A stretch of DNA of 64,000 nucleotides from Mesorhizobium denitrificans. GTDB taxonomy: Bacteria > Pseudomonadota > Alphaproteobacteria > Rhizobiales > Rhizobiaceae. The stretch spans positions 80,395 to 144,394 of the forward strand of contig NZ_QURN01000013.1 of assembly GCF_003403035.1 (NCBI RefSeq), given 5' to 3'. The translations under genes and the position numbers were made by a program. The notes under the pieces were generated by a model that saw nothing but the letters and a program-made list of their open reading frames with translations, searched no databases and was not told where the DNA came from. This document shows, in pieces, positions 33,824-41,884 of this stretch (within the stretch, counting starts at the first letter, position 1; each line of letters begins with the position of its first letter).

Positions 33824-35329
33824 ATGTCGATGAGTGATGATCCCTATCGTGCCACCGGCATCAAGAAGGGCTTTGGAGCGATCCAGGTGCTGCATGGCGT
33901 CGATTTCGAGGTACGCCCCGGAACAATCCATGCGCTGCTTGGCCACAATGGCGCTGGCAAGTCCACGCTGCTGAAGATCCTGGCCGGGGCCCAGCAGCAG
34001 GATGCCGGTGTCCTGATGATGGCAGACGAGGCAGTCTCGTTCTCATCCCCGCGCGACGCCCTGAAAAAGGGAGTCGCCTGCGTCTACCAGGAACTGAGGC
34101 TGATCCCCAATCTGACGGTGGCGCAGAACCTCTTCCTCGGCCGCGAACTGACGAAGCATGGCATCAAGGACGATGCCACAATGGTGGGCTATGCCCGCAA
34201 ATTGCTCGCCGACTATCACTTGCGGGTCGATGCCAACGATCCCGTCAGCGCGCTCTCCCATCCCGAAAAGCAGATGGTGGAAGTCATCGCCAATCTGGAT
34301 CGCAAGGCGCGCTTCCTGTTCCTCGACGAACCGACAACCGCGCTCGACGGCAACCAAGCGCGCGACATGCTCGACGCCGTGAAGCGCATCGCCACAGCCC
34401 GCCAGATCGGCGTCGTACTCGTCTCGCACAAGCTCGATGAAGTACTGTCGGTCTGCGACGAAGTGACGGTTCTGTCGGGCGGCGTCGTCGTTCTTCACGC
34501 GCAGGGCGACGGCGTCAGCAAAGAGGCGATCGTTGCCTCGATTGTCGGCCACGCCACGCACACCACCACGGCACCGCCCAGGCGCAAATCGGCCAGCGGC
34601 GAAACGTTCCTTGAGATTGCCGCTCTGAGCGGCCCTCGGCTGAGCAGCATCACGCTCAACGCCAACAAGGGCGAGATTCTCGGCATCTTTGGCCTGGTCG
34701 GATCCGGCCGCAGCCGTCTCTTGCGAACCCTTTATGGGACCGAGCCGATGACTGGCGGCGAAATCCGTATCGGCGGCGAGCCCTATCAGCCTGTTGGCCC
34801 ACCCGAGGCGATGGCGTCGGGCATTGCCATGCTGACCGAGGAACGCAAGCGCGACGGCTTTATCCCGCTGATGTCGGCCCTGGGTAATGTCGTGCTGCCG
34901 ACCTTGTCCCGATACCGCAAGGCGGGCCTCGTCTATCACGCTCTCGCCTCGAACTCGGCCCGCCAGATCCTGGCACGAATAGGAACCCGCGGTGAGTTGG
35001 GCAATCAGATCACCGCCCTGTCCGGCGGTAACCAGCAGAAGGTGCTGTTCGGCCGCATCATCGAACAGGATGCCAGGTTGATCCTGCTCGACGAGCCGAC
35101 CAAGGGCGTCGATATCGGCGCGAAGGCCGACATCTACGACATCATCCGCAGACTTTCGCAGCAGGGACGCTGTGTCGTCGTGGTGTCAAGCGAGGAAGAG
35201 GAATTGCTGGAACTCGCCGATCGCATCGTCGTCTTCCGGCACGGCACCTGTGACGGCCATGCGATAGCCGCAGACCAACTGACGATCGCCAATCTGCGTC
35301 GTGAAGCCTGGACCGCGGCGGCGGCATGA
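33824..35329 (+). CDS. Sugar ABC transporter ATPase (two-domain, RbsA/XylG type)
   Basis: 501 residues. Two nucleotide-binding domains: the first with Walker A ALLGHNGAGKSTLLKILAGA and Walker B ARFLFLDEPTTALDGNQA, the second with degenerate Walker A GIFGLVGSGRSRLLRTLYGT, signature ALSGGNQQKVLFGRIIEQDA and Walker B RLILLDEPTKGVDIGAKADI. Such duplicated ATPases drive ribose, xylose or allose uptake. The expected membrane permease is not found in the window, so the importer is incomplete here. The stop overlaps the epimerase start by 4 bp. Confidence 0.92.
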   Translation: MSMSDDPYRATGIKKGFGAIQVLHGVDFEVRPGTIHALLGHNGAGKSTLLKILAGAQQQDAGVLMMADEAVSFSSPRDALKKGVACVYQELRLIPNLTVAQNLFLGRELTKHGIKDDATMVGYARKLLADYHLRVDANDPVSALSHPEKQMVEVIANLDRKARFLFLDEPTTALDGNQARDMLDAVKRIATARQIGVVLVSHKLDEVLSVCDEVTVLSGGVVVLHAQGDGVSKEAIVASIVGHATHTTTAPPRRKSASGETFLEIAALSGPRLSSITLNANKGEILGIFGLVGSGRSRLLRTLYGTEPMTGGEIRIGGEPYQPVGPPEAMASGIAMLTEERKRDGFIPLMSALGNVVLPTLSRYRKAGLVYHALASNSARQILARIGTRGELGNQITALSGGNQQKVLFGRIIEQDARLILLDEPTKGVDIGAKADIYDIIRRLSQQGRCVVVVSSEEEELLELADRIVVFRHGTCDGHAIAADQLTIANLRREAWTAAAA

Positions 35330-35949
35330 AGATTTCCGCCAGCCTCCATGCCGCTGACCCTTTGCGCCTGTCGGATGCGGTTGCTGCTGTCGCCCCGCAT
35401 GTCGGCTCGCTCCACATCGATATCATGGATGGCCGCTTCGCTTCGGCCTTCGGCTTCGGCGAACGGCTCGTCAGCGCGCTGGCCGCATCGCAGGCCCCGC
35501 CCCTCGATGTCCACCTCATGCTCGACGATCCCGAGCCCTGGGCTCGGCGTTTCGCCACGCTTGGTGTGCGTTCGGTCGCTTTCCACGCAGAAGCCGTTCG
35601 CGACATACGCCGTGTCGTAGCCGCAATTCGCAGTGCAGGCACGTTGGCCTACCTCGCATTCCTGCCACAAACTCCGGTGATACGAATTTCACCACTGCTC
35701 CTTGAGGTGGACGGCATCCTGCTGCTGACCGCGCCGCCAGGCGGCGGTGCGTTCGATGCCGCTGCACTGGCGAGGCTCCAGCACTTGCCCAGGGATGTTC
35801 GCAAGATTGTCGACGGCCGCATCGAACCGGGCCACTTTGACGTCTGCAGATCCGCCGGCGTGGAGCTGGCCGTTCTTGGAACGGCATTGTTCGATAGTGG
35901 GGATGTCGCCGCGCGTGCACGAACTCTGGAAAAACTGGCTGCGGGCTAA
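35326..35949 (+). CDS. Ribulose-phosphate 3-epimerase family protein
   Basis: 207 residues, ATG overlapping the ATPase stop. TIM-barrel epimerase landmarks: KISASLHAADPLRLSDAVAA, HIDIMDGRFASAFGFGERLV with the metal-binding His and Asp, VHLMLDDPEPWARRFATLGV and a second Asp in RKIVDGRIEPGHFDVCRSAG. It is divergent from housekeeping Rpe and closer in setting to allulose-6-phosphate or similar sugar-phosphate epimerases located beside sugar transporters. It would interconvert a ketose phosphate after uptake. Specificity cannot be read from the sequence. Confidence 0.82.
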   Translation: MKISASLHAADPLRLSDAVAAVAPHVGSLHIDIMDGRFASAFGFGERLVSALAASQAPPLDVHLMLDDPEPWARRFATLGVRSVAFHAEAVRDIRRVVAAIRSAGTLAYLAFLPQTPVIRISPLLLEVDGILLLTAPPGGGAFDAAALARLQHLPRDVRKIVDGRIEPGHFDVCRSAGVELAVLGTALFDSGDVAARARTLEKLAAG

Positions 35950-36439
35950 CCAAGCAAGCTGGAAGGGATTGCACAGTGTTGCTTTCAGGCAGGTAGCATC
36001 CGTTCAGGTTCGAAGACCAGCAGGGAGGCGTCCTTGCGCGTTGGCCTGTCAACCGTTCCGGAGGCTGACAGAAAGACGAGCGTGCGGAATCCGAGCGCGA
36101 TCGGGACGACAGAGTACTGATGAAATACGATCATGCCGAAGCGTGAAGGATCACAAGGGGTCACTCGACACAGGTCCCAACTCTTTACTATGGGTACACA
36201 AGTATTTGATAGATATAACGATTCTGACGATGGCGTTTTGATCCACAATAATCCCTCTCGATACCCCACGCCCATTATTAGCCACGCTTGGGCATGTTCT
36301 GGCTTGTCCGACCTCCGTGCGACGCGTGGTAGCAAGCAAACGTCTGCTACAGCTGAAAATAGCTCCCTTCCCTCCTAAAATTCTTCAGGCAGCACCGCGT
36401 TGGCCTTCCAAAACACCCGACACGATGCTGTGTTCTTCG
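35950..36439. other. 490-bp gap with no supported gene
   Basis: Both strands carry short frames only (for example 35985-36335 minus) that lack motifs or ribosome sites. The expected sugar permease genes are not here. The region probably is scar sequence between the sugar operon and the regulator relics. Confidence 0.45.
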
Positions 36440-36869
36440 CCCCCCATCGACCGTGCTGGCAACATCACCAAGCGCCGTAGCGGGGCAAATTGCAATTCGC
36501 CCGCTTCGGAGCTGCTTGTCCGCTGTGGAACGTGCATCAGGCTTTCGAAATGCCAGGGCGCATCATCCGCCAACTTGCCGAGACACGATGGAGCCCGCTA
36601 TTTGAGCGTCGCTACCGAAATTGCCAAGGGCAGTGGAGGTTTCAACATTCCGCAACGACGTTCCGCCATCGCTTTGGGTTGCGAAGTCGCCTACGCAAAG
36701 GACTTCGTCTATGCTGAGATCCAATCGCGCAGCATTCGATCCAATTGGTATTTCTTGCCGTATTTGCGAACGCACAAGCTGTCCGCAGCGAGCCGTGCCC
36801 CCGCTGAAGAGCAGGTTGACTATCGATCACCAACGACGAGGGATTCTGCCTTACCTAATCTCTTGACTT
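36440..36869 (+). pseudogene. Short-chain fatty acyl regulator (ScfR/DUF2083 type), C-terminal relic with frameshifts
   Basis: The family's C-terminal domain can be pieced together across three frames. Frame one gives MQFARFGAACPLWNVHQAFE and MPGRIIRQLAET. A shift near 36585 gives ARYLSVATEIAKGSGGFNIP and RRSAIALGCEVAYAKDFVYA. A second shift near 36720 gives SNRAAFDPIGISCRICERTS, CPQRAVPPLK and RRGILPYLIS. The conserved Cys cluster is recognisable. The N-terminal Xre-type helix-turn-helix is missing. Full proteins regulate propionyl/short-chain acyl metabolism; this copy is inactive. Confidence 0.75.
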
Positions 36870-37157
36870 AATCTCGCAGCCGGTCGCTGATTGCCGACCT
36901 GACGCCCCATACGTCTCGCCCTTTTAGATAAATCACGGGACGAGCCGACCGCTGAGGTCGAGGCGCCTGCCGTAACTTCAGCGTACTCGGTTCGGATCCC
37001 AATTGACGCTCCCACCGTCCTTGGCCGCGGCAATTTGCGATGATCCATCGCCAATTGTTCCAACACTTTGAGTGCGTTCTCTGGAAAGGGCTTCGGTCTT
37101 CTCTTTCCGGACGGCTGCTCACGCATATGCATAAGCATCACTTCAAAGTATGCGCAC
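36870..37157. other. Gap with an unassigned minus-strand frame
   Basis: A minus-strand frame of 131 codons (36851-37246) crosses this stretch (ALKVLEQLAMDHRKLPRPRT) but overlaps both neighbouring relics, has no ribosome site and matches no family I know. I leave it unassigned. Confidence 0.35.
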
Positions 37158-37262
37158 AGATGTCCTGATCGACTGCGCCCTGCCCGGTCTCGATTGCGAT
37201 CTGATCGTCTCCGACAGTGCGACGGGCGCACAAGCTGGTCGAGCATCTAAAGCCTGTCGCGA

Positions 37263-37916
37263 TTAATTAGCCTCATATCCGGCAGCTTTGAAGAAATTTC
37301 TGCATTCGGCTGGCTCGAACAGGTGGCAGATATCGCCGAGAGCCTGGCAGAGTGCGTCGAAGGTTCTGGCCGCCTTCTTTCGCAGCCGCGCCTTGAGTTT
37401 CGAGTAGGCCATCTCGATCGGGTTGAGATCGGGCGAATACGGCGGCAGGAACAGGAGCCAGGCTCCCCTTTGGCGAACCAGTTGTGCGGCGCGCTCGTTC
37501 TTGTGGAAGCCGACATTGTCGAGAATGACGACATCGCCGGGCAACAGTTCGGGAGCGAGCTGAGTTTCGACGTAGCGTTCGAAGATGGCGGCATTCATCG
37601 GTGCGTTGACAATCCACGGCGCGACAAGACCGTGGCATCGCAGTCCGGCGATGAAGGTCTGCGTCTGCCATTTGCCGAATGGCGCATGCGTCCTGAAGCG
37701 CTCGCCCTTCGGTGCCCAGCCGGTGCGTTTGGTCAGCTTGGTGTTGGTCGACGTCTCATCGATGAAGATCAGTCGCGCCAAAGCCTTGTTGAAGAAGCGC
37801 TTTCGCCGCCCAATCCATAGTTCACGCGCTTGGCGCACGTCGGGCCGCTGCTGCTCGCTGGCCTGTAGAGTTTTTTTTATGACTGAGCCCCAGGCGGTTG
37901 AGCAGGCGCCCGACAT
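37263..37916 (-). CDS. IS630-family transposase, DDE part (orfB)
   Basis: 217 residues. DDE domain of the Tc1/mariner-IS630 superfamily: Asp in [20 protein letters not shown], Asp in [20 protein letters not shown] and Glu in [20 protein letters not shown]. The N-terminus overlaps the 3' end of orfA in a different frame near a run of eight A residues (minus strand, around 37870-37877). A full transposase is therefore probably made by ribosomal slippage there. Confidence 0.92.
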   Translation of the reverse strand: MSGACSTAWGSVIKKTLQASEQQRPDVRQARELWIGRRKRFFNKALARLIFIDETSTNTKLTKRTGWAPKGERFRTHAPFGKWQTQTFIAGLRCHGLVAPWIVNAPMNAAIFERYVETQLAPELLPGDVVILDNVGFHKNERAAQLVRQRGAWLLFLPPYSPDLNPIEMAYSKLKARLRKKAARTFDALCQALGDICHLFEPAECRNFFKAAGYEAN

Positions 37917-38214
37917 TGGAGCGATGCACGCTCACCCCACGCACCTCCAGCTCGACGCAAAGCTCATCCAGTGTCAGTTCACCGGTCTCGGCCAACCGCA
38001 AGCGGACAAACTCGGCATGCGGCTCAAGCTTGCCACCGCCAACATGGCCCTGCCGGCGCGCTTCAAGCGAACCAGTCTGCCTGCGCAGTTTGATCAGATT
38101 GTTCACAAAGCGAGGCGAAACGCGAAAATGGCGCGCAGCCTCGCGGTGACCATGTCCCTCATCGACATACGCAACAACACGCCGACGCAACTCAAGCGGT
38201 AGCGGCTTGCCCAT
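37822..38214 (-). CDS. IS630-family transposase, helix-turn-helix part (orfA)
   Basis: 130 residues from the ATG at 38214. Helix-turn-helix DNA-binding region: [40 protein letters not shown], then a second module [20 protein letters not shown]. It reads on as [15 protein letters not shown], and the frame leaves the transposase at the A-run; continuation in the -1 or +1 frame gives the catalytic part. Alone it may act as a repressor. Confidence 0.88.
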   Translation of the reverse strand: MGKPLPLELRRRVVAYVDEGHGHREAARHFRVSPRFVNNLIKLRRQTGSLEARRQGHVGGGKLEPHAEFVRLRLAETGELTLDELCVELEVRGVSVHRSNVGRLLNRLGLSHKKNSTGQRAAAARRAPSA

Positions 38215-38542
38215 CGCGGTCTCCTTTCAACCGCAATGAATCACGAACTCAAATCAAGGGGAATCCTGAATCCCTTAAATCGCGACACGCTTTAATCGCC
38301 ATAGGCCATCGCGGCATCGCGCATGTCACCGACGCTGACGACACCTCGACCGGCCGCGAGCGTCTTCGCGGATACCAGGAAGGGCTGGCCGCCGCGGGCA
38401 TCGCCTATCGCGGGGAATTGGTCTTCGCACGACCGTCGACAAGATTGGCGGCTATCGCGCCGCACAGCAGGTGCTTGACCTCGCTCCCACGCCGACGGCG
38501 ATTTTCACCGTAACAACATGACGGTGGTTGGCACCATGCAGG

Positions 38543-38638
38543 CGTTCCGTGAGCGCGGCTTGTCGGCACCCGACGACATGGCGCTGGTCACGTTCCGTGA
38601 GCGCGGCTTGTCGGCACCCGACGACATGGCGCTGGTCT
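38543..38638 (+). repeat. 48-bp tandem duplication inside the lacI relic
   Basis: Two adjacent units (38543-38590, 38591-38638) are identical over 46 bp and encode the same 16-residue segment FRERGLSAPDDMALV plus one residue. The duplication is in frame and appears recent because it has not diverged. Confidence 0.92.
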
Positions 38639-39089
38639 GCTTCGATGAAGTCGAGCATCTGGCGGTGCTTTCGCCATTCCTGACCGTGATCGACCAGCCG
38701 GCCGATACATTCGGCAGCCTCGGTGCAAGGTGCTGCTGGAACGCATTTCCGGCAAGGCGGGCAAGCGTAGCCGGCGCATCGTGCTTTAGACTGACCTGAT
38801 CGTCAGGGTGTCGTGCGGATCGAAAAGCGGGGTGCCGACCAGGCCCGATCGGGTATTTGCTGCTCCCACCTGATGTGAGGCCGCCAGTCCCAATCTTCGT
38901 CCGGTGCGGGTACCAAGGGCTTGCTTTCCTTCTGGCCCTGAAAATCTGGCGCGTTGATTTTCACCTACATGCTGCGTCCCAGGGCGGCGGAGCGGATAAA
39001 GCGCAGTAATTCGCCAAACAACTCGCGAGGCGCGCCGCGCAGCAGATAGGACCTCGGTCTAAATAGCAGTTGCGCCTGCACCGCCAAGC

Positions 39090-40136
39090 TCACACCGCCA
39101 CGGCCGAATGCCCCAACAGGGACTTGCGGAATTCCTGCGGCGCGATCGAGAAGCGGCGCCTGAACATTCGACTCAGATGCGAGGAATCGCAGAAGCCGCT
39201 TTCGGCCGCGATCGAGGCGATGGACTTGTCCGTGTTCTCCAGAAGAAAGTGAACGAGCGCGAGCCGCAGTTCCATGAACGCTGCAAAGGGAGAGCTGCCG
39301 AGCGCATCCCTGAAACGCCGCTCGAGACGGCGCTTGCCGACTTTGAGTTGGCGGGCGATTTGTTCGATGGAAAGCGGCATGTCCAGGCATTGCTGCATCA
39401 GAAGCAGCGCCTTGTGCACGATGGGGTCGCTTGTCTGGAAGTCGAGCGCGAAGCCTGGCTGCAGCGTCTCTCCTTTCTCCACGTCGGGGATCATCATGAT
39501 GTGCAGGCTCTTTGTTGCCTGCGCCCTGCCAACGTGCCTTTCGATCAGAAACGCGGCCAGGTGTGCGGTGCTCGCGCCGCCTGCACAGGTGAGACGGTCG
39601 CGGTCAACCACGAAGATCTGATCCGATACCGGTCTCAGCCCATCGAACTGAGACCTAAAATCCTCATAATGGAACCAGCTCACGCAGCCCCGATACCCCT
39701 TCATCAACCCGGCGCGGTAGAGCACGAATGTGCCGGTGCACAAGCCGACGAGCGGCACACGGGCGGCAGCGGCTTGACGCAAGAAGGCGTCAATCTGCTC
39801 GTCGTTGCGTTCCATCTCGTCGATCAATCCACCCACCACGACGATATAGTCGAACCGGGTCGGGTCGCCGAATGTCTCCTGCGGCTGAACAGTAATGCCG
39901 CTGCTCGACGAAATGGGCCGCATGTTGGGGGCGATGACGCTCCATTTGCATCGGATGGGGCGGCTGCGGTCGCCCTCGTCGGCGGCAAGGCGCAGCACAT
40001 CCACGAAGTTCGCGAAGGCGCACAAGGTGAAACGCAGGCAAAGCACGAACCCGACCGTCAAACGAGCCTCGCGCACGAGGCCCGTGTCCCTGTGCAGGCG
40101 AAGCGAGTGCGTTGTCGTCATCGGACTGTGTCTCAT
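39090..40136 (-). CDS. GlxA-family AraC-type regulator (DJ-1/PfpI domain), A
   Basis: 348 residues from the ATG at 40136. The N-terminal amidotransferase-like domain (VGFVLCLRFTLCAFANFVDV, FDYIVVVGGLIDEMERNDEQ, VPLVGLCTGTFVLYRAGLMK with the nucleophile-elbow Cys) is followed by an AraC DNA-binding domain (SIEQIARQLKVGKRRLERRF, SIASIAAESGFCDSSHLSRM). This two-domain form is typical of regulators of carnitine, betaine, arginine or choline metabolism. It is transcribed divergently from a paralogue 128 bp away. The gap 38874-39089 downstream shows nothing certain. Confidence 0.9.
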   Translation of the reverse strand: MRHSPMTTTHSLRLHRDTGLVREARLTVGFVLCLRFTLCAFANFVDVLRLAADEGDRSRPIRCKWSVIAPNMRPISSSSGITVQPQETFGDPTRFDYIVVVGGLIDEMERNDEQIDAFLRQAAAARVPLVGLCTGTFVLYRAGLMKGYRGCVSWFHYEDFRSQFDGLRPVSDQIFVVDRDRLTCAGGASTAHLAAFLIERHVGRAQATKSLHIMMIPDVEKGETLQPGFALDFQTSDPIVHKALLLMQQCLDMPLSIEQIARQLKVGKRRLERRFRDALGSSPFAAFMELRLALVHFLLENTDKSIASIAAESGFCDSSHLSRMFRRRFSIAPQEFRKSLLGHSAVAV

Positions 40137-40264
40137 ATCTACCGTAAGGATGTCGCAACCATTCTTTCCATGTGGAAGGCTTGCGTCAATACTTGTCTCA
40201 AATAGCGCCGTTGCCCCGGAAGCCGGAATGCAGGCGGACACTGCCATCAGGGGATCTAAAATTC

Positions 40265-41332
40265 ATGGACCGGATTGACGGCCGATCGCGCCTGTTTGTG
40301 TTCTATCTCGTGCCAAATTTCACGCTGCTGGCATTGTCCTCGGCGATTGAAGTCCTCAGGTTGGCAAACGCGGTCGTAGGCGAGGATGCATATTCCTGGC
40401 GGCTGGTCTCTGCCAATGGCGACAAAGTCACGGCGAGTTGCGACCTCACACTCGATGTCGACAGCTCAATCGCAGAGGAGCGGCGGCTTCTGTCCGATGC
40501 ACAGCGGCCCTTCATGGCAATCGTCTGTGGAGGATTGCACATCGAGGATCATGTTAACAGAGCAGCGGAGGCGTGGTTGCGGGAATGCCGGCAACGGGCT
40601 GTTGCGATCGCGAGCTTGTGCAACGGCGCCCATATGCTCGCGTGTGCAGGTCTTCTCGAAGACAGGCGCTGCACCATTCATTGGGAGAACTTTCCCGGCT
40701 TTGCCGAACGGTTCCGGAGCACTTCGGTCAGCATGGTACTCTACGATGTAGACGGCGGCGTCCACACCTGCGCCGGCGGTACGGCCTCGATTGACATGAT
40801 GCTCAGTGTCATCAAGCACGATTACGGGGAGGCGGTGGTAACAGGAGTGTGCGAGCGTGCGCTCGTTGACCGCGTACGCCAGCCGACGGATCGTCAGCGT
40901 CGGCCCTTCGCAACACGCGTGGGTCGGATTAACCCGAGTGTGGCGCTGCTCATTGAGAAGATGGAAGACAATCTGATCGAACCACTCGATGTGGAACAGC
41001 TTGCCGCGGCGGTGAAGCTTTCCCGACGGCAGATCGAGCGGCTTTTCCAAAGCGAAATGGGTTCTTCTCCCGCCCGCTATTACATGAAGCTCCGTCTTGA
41101 ACGCGCAAGGCTTCTGCTGCTCCAGACCACAATACCGATCGTTGAGGTGGCCGTCGCAAGCGGTTTCGTGTCCGCCTCGCATTTCTCCAAATGCTACCGT
41201 GAGGTATACGACTGCTCGCCGCACGCAACACGGAACCTGAAAGTGGTGACGCCCGCGCCCTGGCCGGTCGGAACCTGGCCGGAGATGCCCAACCAGAGGC
41301 ATTCGGGCGCTTTGATCGATAGGGCGGCTTAG
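40265..41332 (+). CDS. GlxA-family AraC-type regulator (DJ-1/PfpI domain), B
   Basis: 355 residues from ATG 40265, with AGGGGATC upstream. DJ-1/PfpI domain: RLFVFYLVPNFTLLALSSAI, FMAIVCGGLHIEDHVNRAAE and AVAIASLCNGAHMLACAGLL; AraC domain: LDVEQLAAAVKLSRRQIERL and IVEVAVASGFVSASHFSKCY. Similar architecture to regulator A but with low identity, so not a recent duplication. GlxA-type proteins such as GbdR and CdhR sense betaine-type compounds; the betaine operon starting at 41.9 kb makes this a plausible regulator, though a LysR gene also adjoins that operon. Confidence 0.9.
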   Translation: MDRIDGRSRLFVFYLVPNFTLLALSSAIEVLRLANAVVGEDAYSWRLVSANGDKVTASCDLTLDVDSSIAEERRLLSDAQRPFMAIVCGGLHIEDHVNRAAEAWLRECRQRAVAIASLCNGAHMLACAGLLEDRRCTIHWENFPGFAERFRSTSVSMVLYDVDGGVHTCAGGTASIDMMLSVIKHDYGEAVVTGVCERALVDRVRQPTDRQRRPFATRVGRINPSVALLIEKMEDNLIEPLDVEQLAAAVKLSRRQIERLFQSEMGSSPARYYMKLRLERARLLLLQTTIPIVEVAVASGFVSASHFSKCYREVYDCSPHATRNLKVVTPAPWPVGTWPEMPNQRHSGALIDRAA

Positions 41333-41437
41333 GAAGACAGCGGTCGACAACGATGGCATAGACCACATCGACGCGACCCGCCCCTTCCTGCAGATAGATG
41401 GCTGTAGAATTTCGATCCGGGTTCGCTTGCCAGCCGT

Positions 41438-41602
41438 CATTTGGTTCAGGCCGAGCTCAACAGTGGAAAGCTGAGCATCGCTTTTAACAAGGAGATGCCC
41501 TGTCCGTTGGCCTACTTTGTGGTATGCCCCCAACCTGCGTTGGAAAGTCCTATTGTGCAGGCCTTTCGCAACTGGCTATTCCAGGAAGCCAACATCAGGC
41601 TA
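41438..41602 (+). pseudogene. LysR-family regulator, C-terminal scrap
   Basis: The frame LVQAELNSGKLSIAFNKEMP then LAYFVVCPQPALESPIVQAF and RNWLFQEA matches the last 50 residues of GcvA-like LysR regulators (the LV.AEL.SG.L and F..WL.EEA pattern). No upstream part exists; the reading frame then runs into the opposite-strand gene at 41603. It is a dead fragment. Confidence 0.7.
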
Positions 41603-41851
41603 TCAGATCATCTGGCCGGCCGCGTGCAGTTTCGCCTTCACATAAGCAAGGGTGCCTTCGTACTCCCAGAGTTCTACTGTATCATGCGGACAGGAGATGA
41701 ATATATAGTCTTCGGTGAATGACAGAATGCGATCAAGCTTGATTACTTTCTCTTTGAACGTGGGATCGTTTAGCTCTGTCGTGAGCTTTTTGTCTCCGTC
41801 GTACCCACGAACGACACTAACGGCACGAATAGACATGGATATGTAAGACAT
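41603..41851 (-). CDS. Small hypothetical protein (82 residues)
   Basis: ATG 41851, preceded by AGGAGAACAG, a good ribosome site, so it is likely translated. The sequence (MSYISMSIRAVSVVRGYDGD, KLDRILSFTEDYIFISCPHD, TVELWEYEGTLAYVKAKLHA) suggests a small alpha/beta protein. No family recognised. It lies 33 bp downstream of the aldehyde dehydrogenase in the same direction and could be the last gene of the betaine operon. Confidence 0.6.
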   Translation of the reverse strand: MSYISMSIRAVSVVRGYDGDKKLTTELNDPTFKEKVIKLDRILSFTEDYIFISCPHDTVELWEYEGTLAYVKAKLHAAGQMI

Positions 41852-41884
41852 CTGTTCTCCTGTACGGAACGCTTGTAGTGGCGG

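Larger units (their letters stand above)
37248..38294 (-). mobile_element. IS630-family insertion sequence at a TA target
   Basis: About 1.04 kb. The ends are AAGCCTGTCGCGATTAAT (left, from 37250) and, as complement on the right, AAGCGTGTCGCGATTTAAG. A duplicated TA flanks the element at 37248-37249 and 38293-38294, the family's target choice. Two overlapping frames on the minus strand encode the transposase. Confidence 0.9.
37158..38873 (+). pseudogene. LacI-family regulator split by an IS630 element
   Basis: Left of the insertion: DVLIDCALPGLDCDLIVSDS and, after a one-base shift, LVEHL. Right of it: IAIGHRGIAHVTDADDTSTG, RERLRGYQEGLAAAGIAYRG, then in other frames TTVDKIGGYRAAQQVLDLAP and FRERGLSAPDDMALV with CFDEVEHLAVLSPFLTVIDQ. 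Removing 37250-38294 (the IS and one TA) rejoins the codons for EHLIAIGHRG precisely. Further frameshifts and a 48-bp tandem duplication show it was already or has since become defunct. The N-terminal DNA-binding domain is missing. It probably once controlled the sugar operon at 32.8-35.9 kb. Confidence 0.82.

Noticed and set aside
35985..36335. Possible 116-residue minus-strand gene after the sugar epimerase
   Set aside because: No start signal, no motif, and low-complexity flanks; treated as non-coding.
39108..40205. A 365-codon plus-strand frame opposite regulator A
   Set aside because: Shadow of the GlxA-type gene; no ribosome site or recognisable domain.
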